A stretch of 64,000 nucleotides of DNA from Phoronis australis (lineage: Eukaryota; Phoronida; Phoronidae), in the NCBI GenBank assembly GCA_002633005.1, contig NMRA01000218.1:376334-440333 (forward strand), in the 5' to 3' direction. Positions 39,387 through 50,800 of the stretch are shown here, one piece after another; positions within the stretch are counted from its first letter, which is position 1; every line of letters begins with the position of its first letter. The translations under genes and the position numbers were made by a program. The notes under the pieces were generated by a model. It was not told the DNA's origin, made no database searches, and worked only from the letters and a program-made list of their open reading frames with translations.

Positions 39387-39589
39387 CATACTGGAGCTTA
39401 TATTCCTGAAAATTAAGTCATTGGGACAATAGTGATTGACTGGGCAATTACTCGTATATGTGTTACATGCAATCTGTAAATATCACATGTGTCGAATCAA
39501 TACTCATTTGAAGTTCTTGTCTAACTAGGTTGCACATTAGCAACATACAAAATGAAATACAACTTTAAGGTTATCTAGGACTCTATGCT

Positions 39590-40050
39590 GATGTCCAAAT
39601 TTGGCTAACTTCGGAATATCGTAACTCAGCAACGGGCTTAGTGGATTCGTCTTCAACTTTCAGGTACTATGTTTCAAGCACAGTTCTGCAAACCACTGTA
39701 GGAATTGTTTTCAAAAAGCTCCCTTTTTACAGAGAACTATCAAAGAATAAGACTTCCATGATTTTCATAAAAAATAAAGCAGCAAAAAACAAAAACGGAG
39801 TATTTTAGAAAACTGTAACAGCATATTCAAGATCTAACACTGAACATCCATTGCATTACATGTATATATATACATACATGCATGCATGCATGCATGCATA
39901 CATACATACATACATACATATATACACAAGTATTAACTAAATTTTGATCATATTATAGATAGTATTTGTCGGCTATCCCTTTGTTTGCTATCCCTGTGCC
40001 TTACTTTTTGCTAAATTTTACTAAAAAGTTATGTTCACGTGTAATCAAGT
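39590..40050 (+). repeat. Dispersed repeat C, copy 2, carrying a microsatellite
   Basis: Opens GTCCAAATTTGGCTAACTTC and ATCGTAACTCAG, has GAAAACTGTAACAGCA, and ends TTTTGCTAAATTTTACTAAA. The CATG/CATA microsatellite is inserted in its second half. Confidence 0.7.
39858..39930. repeat. CATG/CATA tetranucleotide microsatellite
   Basis: TATA, then (CATG)n, then (CATA)n, about 70 bases, inside repeat C copy 2. Confidence 0.9.
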
Positions 40051-40234
40051 CAAAAAATTATGGGCTTTTATGTTCACAAAATATATACTTTTACTGAGTT
40101 AAAATCTATGGTTCTGTAGATATTACACTAAACACACAAACCTATCAATAAAGCCCTGCATTTACACAACCTTTACTAAACCTGATAGTTTAACTCACAT
40201 TGTTAAAACAACGACTTTCCCATCCAGGTCTCGA

Positions 40235-40393
40235 CAGTGGCGGATTTAGAGGGGGGAGGAAATAAGGGGGCCACGCTCCACTAAATTTCTCCCAGATTCC
40301 ATGTGGCAGTTCGGGGGTACGAATGTCTGACGTCAAATTCCTGGCTAATACTCTGCCCTGGCCTCCCCACTCAAAATCCTGGATCCGCCCCTG
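40235..40393. mobile_element. 159-bp hAT-like miniature inverted-repeat element
   Basis: The left end CAGTGGCGGATTTAGAGGGG and the right end, reverse-complemented, CAGGGGCGGATCCAGGATTT form terminal inverted repeats of the CAGNGGCGGAT type widespread among non-autonomous hAT elements. The 8-base flanks GGTCTCGA and CTCTAACA do not match, so a target duplication is not proven. The minus-strand ORF through it (QGRIQDFEWGG) is a typical artefact of this element. Confidence 0.7.
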
Positions 40394-41202
40394 CTCTAAC
40401 ATAAAACAATGCTCCGTTAGTAATCCTCGACAACACTCTAAATTTTCCAGAAAATTTGAAAACTCCTCTGTCTGATTATAGGCAAGCGTGACTTACACTT
40501 TAGGCGAAATACGGGACAAGTGCGGGAAATGACAACCGACGAGAACCATGATGTCCATTACACAGTGAATATACACTGTAGGTGCATTTAGCTGGATCCT
40601 GCTTTCAACCAATGGTGCACTAGCAAAAGGATAGATTGAAATCACCAAAACAGGGAGTAGCGTTTTGACAAGACACAGCATTAAATACAGTTTGTAACGT
40701 GGCTCCACACAAACACTACAACCTCCTCTGGAGACGGAATTTCAACAACCAAGCACTGATAACACGTTTTCTTGAGTCAACCACATCAATAAATCACCCT
40801 CTACTCCAAGTCTATACCCATTTATTAAACATGACAACACACGGCAAAATTATTATCACAAGAATTAGATATTTCCAGTTATTACTGGACTTCCAAGTTC
40901 AACCGCTGTTTGTAGCCTGTACATTATTACATAGGTCTTTGAGTAATGCCTGGTGTAGACAATGGATGTTCAGGTAAGCAGTGATGGAACTTACAGATCT
41001 GATAATATTTAGATATCACATGTCATCCATGAAAAATATATTACATGTTGAACTACATGGTGTTACCATTGATTGAATACATAGAATTTTCAAGAAGTGT
41101 ACAATTACATAGCTTCTGCATAATCTGGCAGCACATTTTCATCAAAGCGAGTGGTATTAAACAGTATAAAAGCTTCTGTGGACTCGAGCTTTCTCAGAGT
41201 CC

Positions 41203-41208
41203 TTTATT
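41203..41208 (-). terminator. Candidate polyadenylation signal of the zinc-finger gene
   Basis: AATAAA on the minus strand, 93 bases past the stop codon, at the right distance for a short 3' UTR. No clear GU-rich downstream element was identified, so a longer UTR is possible. Confidence 0.5.
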
Positions 41209-41300
41209 GCACTCGGAAAGACACCGTGACACAACGAATATCGGGCAGAAGCTAGGGTAGCAGTGAAAACCACTATCTTAATTAAATAACAAGATTTTTT

Positions 41301-41876
41301 TTATAAATCTGCTGTAGCAGCATTATCTAGGTTCTGCAGTATGTAAGTTAAGTGTTCATTGGCTATTGTGTTGAGATCTCGCGATATGCCCATTAAGATT
41401 TGGAAGTTTTCCCTCTTCGTCAACACTCCTGTTGGTGATGCTAATATGTCTGCCAGAGATTTTTGAACTTGACTGATCTTGGTGAATAAGTCAACATCCA
41501 ATGGCATTGGAACCAGTTTACACAACTCCGTGAAGTGAGACAGCCAGTTATAATAACCTTGGCTGGCAAAATCAGGATTTGTGATGTAGTCCACACCAGG
41601 CGGCGCTGTGTCCTGTGGTCTGATGGCTGTGGCATTGCCCTGAACAGTTTGCTCTGCTGAAACACTATCCTCGTTGTATCCGTTCTGTTTCCCAACATGA
41701 CTGGCTATATCATGGCTTGTGATTACGGTGCCGCCTTCATCGTATTCAATAATGTGGTACTCTATTTCAACCGATGGATCCATCCTTGTGCCTGATTGGT
41801 CAGACGCTTCTGCCACAACAGCACTAGCGACCTCTTCTGGGATACCCATCTCCATGGACTCCTCCACATTATTCAC
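41301..41876 (-). CDS. Zinc-finger gene exon 12, last coding exon
   Basis: The acceptor TTGGTTAAG precedes 41876. The exon has 191 sense codons and then a stop at 41301. The product starts [16 protein letters not shown], is acidic with an [13 protein letters not shown] stretch, and ends in a more ordered-looking segment with [16 protein letters not shown] and a helix-rich tail ([10 protein letters not shown]-like) to TADL. This last 80 residues may be a conserved domain of its own; I do not recognise it. The ATG visible at 41885 lies across the acceptor and is not used. Confidence 0.9.
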   Translation of the reverse strand: MNNVEESMEMGIPEEVASAVVAEASDQSGTRMDPSVEIEYHIIEYDEGGTVITSHDIASHVGKQNGYNEDSVSAEQTVQGNATAIRPQDTAPPGVDYITNPDFASQGYYNWLSHFTELCKLVPMPLDVDLFTKISQVQKSLADILASPTGVLTKRENFQILMGISRDLNTIANEHLTYILQNLDNAATADL

Positions 41877-44800
41877 CTTAACCAAAAATGAAAGGTATTA
41901 AAGAATACTAAGGACCATCTTTCTCCTTAAGTTTGAAGGATGGGCATCAAAGTCACAGGTTCTTGAAATCTGGGACCCTGTAAGTGCCTGTTGCCCAAAC
42001 TTCTGCTAACCTGTCACAAAACAGTCAGTGAAATTTCAATGTTTTTGTTTCACACAAGCAAATACAACATGTCTGCAGATTCTGACACGGATAGTGTGAT
42101 CTGTAGTATAAGCTCTGGCAAAAATAATTACCTTACCATGGAATTGTGGGTATTATGACACATGGTCATGCCTAAGAAACTCAAAACGTTGATTTTCTAG
42201 ATTTCAGCAATTAACCAAACATTTCAGGTTTTAATATTTGAAAGCATGTCCCATGACAACTAAAAGGAAGTAGACAACTTTAACTGTGCAAAAAATAAGT
42301 AAGATTTCAATCACCCAAATGTTTTAAACAGTTTTATTTAGTCTAGATTCACAGTGGAAATGACCAAAAGATCCATGGATGTCTGAACCAAGTACATGAA
42401 CCCAACTGATTCAACAAATGCAGACTTTTCCAACAACATTTAAGGACTCTTGCAGTGTATCATATTGCCAACAAAACCCTCAAGGGTGGACTATGGACTA
42501 CAACACTATCTGTGTCAATAGTTAAGTGGTTGAAGGGTCGGCCATGTTGGAGCATGACTTTCCTAAACAATCCGGCCAAATCCACCAGGGCTTACAAACT
42601 GCCATATTGACAAGATCCAGTAAGACAGCAAACATTTAGCACTGGAAGATGTTACCAGATTCGTCAGAAGCATAAAAAATCAGTTTAGAAAAGGCTTTTA
42701 TACAAAAAAATTCACCCACAAATAGTTTTTTTCTTATAATAAAAAATTCAGCATGAATCAACGAGGTTATCTTGGCTTGGCATTCTTCCGCACATGATGA
42801 CCAAATATGTAAGAAAATAACAAACTACAATTATGAACAGAACTTTTTCACAAGTACGAAACTTCGACTTGGAATTTTTTTTCTGGCAGAATGAATGCAT
42901 GGGTGGTTAGTCTGAGCAATGAGTGATTTTGTTCTCGGTGCATTTCAATAATTACAGTGACATAAGTCAACCTTGTTTTTTCCGATTTTGCTCTCATGAG
43001 AATCTGTAATTATGTGAGACACTAGCAGAGCATTACAAAACGTGGATCATCATTTTAAGGAATATTCAAGCTGCCAACTATTCATTACACAAATGTGTCC
43101 ATGTATTAAGAGTGCAACCAGTTACCACATTGTCTGGTTATTTTATAAAATGCCCCAAGCGTCCAGCTTCAGCTGCATGGACAGTATTGGAATGAGCCCG
43201 TGGTTACAAAAACCAATTTCACATTGAGCACATTTTGAAACATATGTATGTACTTTGTACTCTCATATTTTTACATTATAATTAAACCTTACGGCCCTAA
43301 AATCTACACAAGGGGGATACATAATGACTTAGAATTTAATCTAGTATTAAAATATCCAATGGCAAATTCAAACAAACAGACAAATAAAAGTACACTGTCT
43401 GTATTGCTGATGCAAGACAACAACGCCATCTTGTGAAAACCAAGCTAGACTGAAAGCAATATGATCAGTTCAGACTTCAGAATTGAAAATGAGTGCATTG
43501 GGGCTTTAAAACAGCTGTGCATCTGTGTTCTCTGTTAAAAAACAACCACTGACCTACACGAACGACCCTTTAATTGTATCAAATTGGTGTCAACACGATC
43601 TTTTTCTCAGAAGTGATGTCTGGTCTCAGTAGGTGGAACAGAAAGTTAATAACATCATGATGGATCTGCTGAGACTCAAGTTGTCAAGGGAGTTTGACAC
43701 AGTTAGTCAAAATTAATAAAAAACAGACATGGTTTCAAACATTTGAGTAGACATTTCACTTCAAACAACAGATTATTTAGTTTGAAAATGTTGATTTGGT
43801 GTTAAGTTGGGGCTTGATAGTAGCACAAGTTATCACATTTTATAATGACGTCAAACTAAACAATAGGCAAACTCGAGTACAGCCAATAAGTATGGCTTAA
43901 TTCAAATGGAGTTACAGAAGAAACATCACATCTTAGACTCTTCCCATAAACTATGCTTATGTGCAAATTAAGCGAGGCAAGAAATTACCACAAAGTGGCC
44001 TTGTGTGAAAGAGGTGAGGAACAAAATATGTTTTTCAAATAAATTTGGGTTTGCGAAATGAGCTGAGTGCACTGAATAAGTGGGAAATTACTGTATCTCT
44101 CACAAAAAACAAATGCCTCTGGAATAGCTCATTTTACCTCTTCGGCAGAATTGTCACCAGAGGTCTCTTCAAAAACTTGCTGAACACCATCCCTATTAGT
44201 TGACTGCTCTTCAATTCCTGTGGTAACGAATTTTGATTGGTCGGCATATCCAGGAGTCTGTGACAACTGGAGCATTGTGTTGACCACACTTTGTTGGTCA
44301 CCAGTAACCTACAAAGAATGACATGCCCATAAATTCATCAGCAAAATACACTAAAGGGATGAGCACCAAGACCAAATAAAATGTTCAATTGTGAGTCTGT
44401 AAGTTCTTCTTTACAGACAGGTGACATGTCTACAGTCAGATGATAGAAGACCAGTACCATGTGGAGTTTATTGATTTCAGAACTCCACCTATCTCTATTA
44501 ATCAACTGAAGGAAATTAACAATTTTTGCCAAAACTATTTTGCAATTTCTAGCTCAGAATTTTTATGGTTTCATGATCATTCAATAAAAACCTTATCTGA
44601 TAGCATAAGAAAGATAACCAGCTGCTTGAAAACAGCTGTCAAGAGTCTCCATGGTCTATGATATGATGGTAACGAATATTTCGTCATCCCATACAGTCAT
44701 ATGAAACAATTTATACTGCTGTCAAGTAACCTTTCATATCAGTCATGCACGCTTATTTCAGTAACTATGTAATTTATATGAAGCTGGTGCATTCGCCATG

Positions 44801-47800
44801 CCAGCCTACATTAGTGACATCTTTTGGCTATAGCTCATTAGCTTGTAACAAGCCTGCATCCCACTAAACATGATCAATCACAAAAACAAGAACATGACAG
44901 TAACAGTAAAACTCCATAAGTTAGATCCAACAAGACCAAGACATTTCACATTAAGAGTAAAATTCTGCTCATCTGAAGGGCTGAGTGCATAACACTTTTG
45001 GCCCACTTTATGCATCCTGTAAGCCGGTAGAGTTCAATGGACACAACCTGATCATTTTCAGGTCAAAGAGTATTCAAGAGTACCTGCGTCACATAAATGT
45101 CAGCTTACTGTTTTTTGTAATTGTTTCTTCTGTAAGCAATTTTACCATCCATATGGAAATTTGTGTGTGACGGAAGTACTGAAAAGTAAGACACGAAGCA
45201 CTGTGTTGACAACTGAACTACCACAAGACTGTATTTTAGTCTTCATTGGACAGGTGTGTCTTAACTGTGTCATGACCAATGAGTCAGGAGTTAAGTCATT
45301 GAGGACATTCAATAATTGTTGTGCTGGTTGTAACAAAAAGTTGAAACACAGTGCTGTTGATCAGTGAGAGTCAAGAGATTAGTGACAAGCGCTTTCAAGT
45401 AGAACCCTCCAGCAGTAATGGGTTTTGTCCAGTGTTCTTACAGGCACAGCTTCCATAGTGAGTCAGTGATGCGTTTAATTAGCTGACAAGCCAGGGTGAA
45501 AATAACTTTCCAATGAATAGCGCAATGGTTGGGTTTTTGTTGACAAAATGACCAATTTTGAAAAATCAAAAACTCTTTAACATTACGGCGTTTTCCCGTT
45601 GATCCCAACTTGTTCGATTCTATAGCCCAACAACAAATTGGAAAGATGACCCCTGTAGCCAATATCTTACATGACTGATTAACTCCATTCTGCCATTTAT
45701 GGTACAACTGACAATCTATTCTTTCCGAAAGTACCGATTTTTTCTGGGTTTGACTGTGTTCACAAGTCGTCTGTAATAATCCTGGTAGATAATTGGTCTG
45801 CTTGTTGTCATACCAGACAAAAGACTGTGCTTGGCAGTTAACAAAGGAGCTAGATGTTATGACAAGCTGACAACCCTCTGTCTGGTAACATCACTGAATG
45901 GGAAAACGCCGTCATGAGTATATAGTCCAATTTTTACTCTTATATTCAGATTTTTTGGGTTCAATTGTTTTCATGACCCCAAAAGATAATGGAAAAACAG
46001 TTGCTTTCAAACTTCGTCCTAGACCTTTTCGCAATGCCTCCCACCAAAGACTTAGCAGGTGCTCGTGGACTGTCGCTGCTGTTAACGCAACCATGGGTCT
46101 CATCGGCGAACACATGATCGCGCAAAATGCTGCTTGGCTGCCAGTACAAGAACTTGGTGAGGAACAGAACGTCATCATTGCTTTCAACAGGGAAGCTCGG
46201 GAATGGCCTCCTGGAGTAGCCCAAGCATTGTGCCGTCAGCAATGGCGTGATCTTGGCGGTATTAATGCCATCATTGTAGCAACTGATGGATCCTTCGACG
46301 GTGAAACTAATCGTGCGGGATGGGGTTATCAAATACGCTGTGCTAACAACGTCATTGCAGAAGGTAGTGGCTGCCACCATGTATACACAAGCAGTACGCG
46401 GATGGAGTTTGAGGCTATACAACGTGCCATAACCAAGCTGTCACTCCTAGACCTGGGGAATCACACCATTATCTTTGCCACCGATTCCATGGCAGTGTTG
46501 ATGAACGCTCAATCTGGAAACCTCCCAGCCAACTGGGGTGTCTTCCGATCAAGCCACCCTCATCATGTAGTGATCTGGTCTTTCAAACCTGGCCACGCCA
46601 GTGTCTTGATTAATGAGCGTGCAGATTACCTCGCTGGTTCTTGCACCACCTACCAACCCCTCTACTTATATTCGGCTGACGTTAAGCTGCTGGCCCGCAA
46701 ATGCAACCTCGAGGAGACTGCATCCCAACTGGCTGAGTTCAATGATGGCAGCCAACTGCTCGAAGCCGGTATTATTTATGGCCATGCTGTGAAGAGTCAC
46801 AAGAAGAGCCGTGCCCGAGTGCTGTCAAATCAAATGCTTGCAGGCAACGTCAGCCCTGGAGTTCTGCGCCTTCTGCTGTCACGGGGATGGTCTGGGGAGG
46901 GGAATAATGCACCAGCATATCCCCAATGATCCTGTCCATGACAGGTATTACAGGTATTGCTTTCAAACCTTATAGTTAGATGTGATCTGATAAGAAACCA
47001 CAATTACCCTCACTATGTGAGTCACTCTTTTGGTTATTAGCCCCCTAGTGGGAATGGAATGTGGATAGAACAGGTTGGGCTGACCAATGAGCTATAGCTC
47101 ATTGGGCTGACACAGAACAATGAAAAATTTCAAAATATTTCTCCAAATGGAGCCTCATCTCATTTAAAGGAAATGTTTACAACATGAAAAACATGGACAC
47201 AAGTTGAACGAACAATGTGAATTTCTGATCAATAATTCCCACATTTTCTCGTAGTTGTGCGGAAATTTGACAGTCAGAACTTAAAGGTACAGCATTATTA
47301 AAGAATTAAAAGATCACTAGGGACAGACTCTAAGTACGTGCTAACCTTGTCAGCCTGCATGAGCTGGTATACCTGCCCAGGTTTCTGCAGTTCTAGACTA
47401 ATCTTCTTCTGTAGTTCCAAAGCTTTCTCACCAACGTGTACAGGAGCTTGTGTCAAAGCATCACGCAATGTTACAATGTGGCTACCCCCTGTAAAAATGG
47501 ATAAATAGACGCTGTCATTTTCAAAATGTTGCTTTCACTAATGTTCGGATATTATCACAAACAGGAGGACGTGACGTAGCCAACAGCAACAAGTATGCAG
47601 ACATGCTTGCGAAAGTGAAACTTAAGTAAGGTCACCTAAAATAATGCAGAAAAATCAGGAACCCCAACTGGGAATCGATCCACAGGTCTCTAGAATGCCG
47701 GTCTAGTGCTCTCACCACTGAGCTACTGAGGAGCCGATATCTGTGCAATTACTGTTTACAGCCAACTGTTAAGTCATACATCCCATGAGCGGCATTTCGC

Positions 47801-50800
47801 CTTTTTCACACGGGATTTGCACTAGGCCGGCAATCTAGAGACCTAGATTCCCAGTTGGGGTTCCTAATTTTTCTGTGTTTATTTGAAAAATTTCATTATT
47901 GGCCAACCTCAGCTACATCCAATGTTTTTCCCGTGGGAAAATGAGAAGAGTCAGTGTGGTCAAATCTTAAGTTGTCACAACCACAACCAACACAACTCCT
48001 CACCAGTCTTTATTATACAATAAAGAATAATAAATAGAAGAAACAAGCGGCAAGATCTGACAACTTTTCACACAAAACACAACAGAGGATTGTCATTGGT
48101 GGTCAAGATTCTACGAAGTATTAATCAACCAATAAACGTTGGTAATGGTCTGCTATAATGTGCCCAAATTTTGAGACAGTTTTCCCCACTAAATAACGGG
48201 CATCAAACTGGTTCTCAAAATGCGGGCACGTTATATCAGACTATTGCCTAAATGTTAATAACTTGAGACGAGCTAATTAAGATATCGCCAGATAGTGTTT
48301 GAAGGTTTTCTAATTTCGCAGCTAATCAGCTGATGGGGTTGTGTTTGGTGTTTTTTTCATAATAATGGATTTGGTGGTTTAAAGCACTTTAAGTATTCAC
48401 CTTTAAACCAGATACACTGTAAGTCATGGAGTAATAAAATGAATACAGGCAAAGCAAAAAGACCAAGTAATTTGCAGAAGTGGCTCAAATTATGTCAAAG
48501 AAACTAATTTTTTTATTTCCACCAATATTATTGTCAAAAACGTATTCCTCACTCAGGGGTGTTTTGGTCTTAAAAAGAACTCTAAGTTCTCATAGTGCTC
48601 AACGAATAAAGTGAAACGCAGTGATGACTAATCAAATTGTACAGATATATCTTAAGGAATTACAGGCCATCTTAATTCTTTCTGTCTTCGAATAACAAAC
48701 AATTTGAGACCAACTTCTATGGTAAGTGGTCGTTCAATCTAAATTGATTTTTATCATGAAAGGCTCGTTTATAGATCCTGTGCCTCGTATCAAAAACCAA
48801 GCATCGATTTAGGAGTGAGTGGTATCAAATCAGACTCATTTTCTACATTATTCAGAATATCATTAGTCCACAGGCATAGAAACATGTGCGATATGTTTAT
48901 GGTATTGGTGCATCTAAAAACTGCTGTGAACATGGGGTCTCAAAAAGGATGGGCCTGTAGCAAATACTACTTCTGCTATGTTGTTAATCTGACACTGGTA
49001 CAAATGGTTTCATTGCCTCACAAGCTCTATTTAGTTTTCTTATAGCCGGTCAGTGGAATACACAGTATGACCATCAGGGAATAGTCAAGGCAATGCATTT
49101 ATCTTCAATTCAAAAAAAGGATAAGAACCCCGATTGCCTTGCTTTGGAAGAGCAAATATGTCACTAGAGGCAAAGTTTCAACACTAGGTTATCAATTTAT
49201 AAACCGCTTTCAAGTTCCAACTGGTACTTTTCAGTGGCCACCAATTCATAACTACAGTGTCTGAAGTACACAGCACTCGTCTTTAGACAGGAATTGAAAA
49301 TTTTAAATCCACCAAAGGCATCCACAAGCCCAGTAAATTATATTACACTGTCCTGGTGACCGAGAGAGTGGTCACCTTTGGTTGTATTTGACAAAAATTA
49401 CTATGTGCAATTGATTGCAAAAGTAGCAAGCTGGATTCACAGACAGGATTAACTGTTACACGCACATTGAAACAAGATTATTTCGCAGAGCACACTGAGG
49501 TGCCAGATGTCCATCATTCACATTATGGCAGCAGCTTTTATCACAAACACAGCACTTGCCTTTAAACGTAAACTGAAGGGCATTGCCACCTTTGGCAAAT
49601 CTCACATCATCTCCGAGACTGGTGTGTTTCCTATATAGATGAGCCTTGAGCTGACCCGCACGTTTGAAGTTATCTTCACATAACTGACACGAGTATGGTT
49701 TGACACCTACATGCTCCTTCATGTGGCGCCGCCTACTGGAGGGGTCGCTAAATCGAGCTCCACATGTATCACATGTGTATGGCTTCTCACCTGTGCAGGA
49801 TGCAGAGGAGGCAAAGGAGTTAATCATCGGTGACATGCGGTCATGTTCTCACTTGACCAACAACAAATACTTTTCGGTTTAAAATTGAGACAATTTTCAA
49901 ATGATTTCAGATAAAAAAGACCAGACTTCCATCTCTGACAAGCAGAATTTGCACTGCATTAGAGTAAATTTGTCATTGAATCATTGAATCAATCTGGGTG
50001 CACCATGGCATGAAACAACTGATCATTTTGCCGTTGATCGCAACCTACATGTATGCTTGCATGTATGATATTACACTTCACTTCAATAAGTGATTTATCA
50101 AGACTGTAAAAGTCACAACTAAAGCTGCTATTCCCAGCTCCACACAAAAGGGAGTTAGATCGGTGTTCACGATAAGGTGAATTGACAACCCCAGCAGCTA
50201 GTGTACAAATCTATTAACCAAGTACAAGATGGCATGAGTACTAACAGGCTGAGTTTCCCCAGGAGGTGTTTCATACATCAGCGCATGGGAAATATTGTGA
50301 CTTTCAAAATGAAGAATGATATTGAAGTTTGGACACGCGCAAATATGAAACACCTTCAAAGGTTTGAGGCTTCAAAAATACAGAGTTCCAGATGCAATGG
50401 ACTGCAACTTCGCTTCAAAAACGCTAACAATTTTGCGATTAACATTTAAAAACGCGAACATTCATATTCTTAAAAAATTATGCCCTAAAATGTATGCCTA
50501 ATGTTGGTAAATCCGTAACAGTTTGTAGCCCGAGACTGGCCATTCATTACCTGTTGTTTCTGCTGTACGCAGAATTAAGCATTCTGATGAGGAAAACAGT
50601 ACTTCATCTATTGTGGCATTTACACTTCTACAAGAGACACTTACGAGTATGAACTGTCTTATGACGTACAAGATCTGATCCATGAGCGAAGGCCTTGTTA
50701 CAAATAGTGCAGACGAATGGCTTTTCACCTGACAACAAAGAAGTGCGGTTAGACACATTACAGACTGGCACAAAATAAAAAAACAACAAGAATAATGCAG

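Noticed and set aside
40190-40402. 70-codon ORF with QGRIQDFEWGGQG
   Set aside because: Translation of the hAT-like terminal repeat, a frequent false protein in gene sets.
41164-41171. TATAAAAG as a plus-strand promoter
   Set aside because: No gene follows on the plus strand, and it lies in the 3' flank of the minus-strand gene.
41719-41901. Plus-strand ORF opposite the last zinc-finger exon
   Set aside because: Shadow of exon 12, no independent support.
45912-46422. Minus-strand ORFs of 91 and 153 codons opposite the RNase H ORF
   Set aside because: Shadows of the plus-strand frame, which carries the catalytic motifs.
47657-47735. Functional tRNA-Ala (GGC)
   Set aside because: T33 is replaced by C and the T and acceptor stems do not pair.
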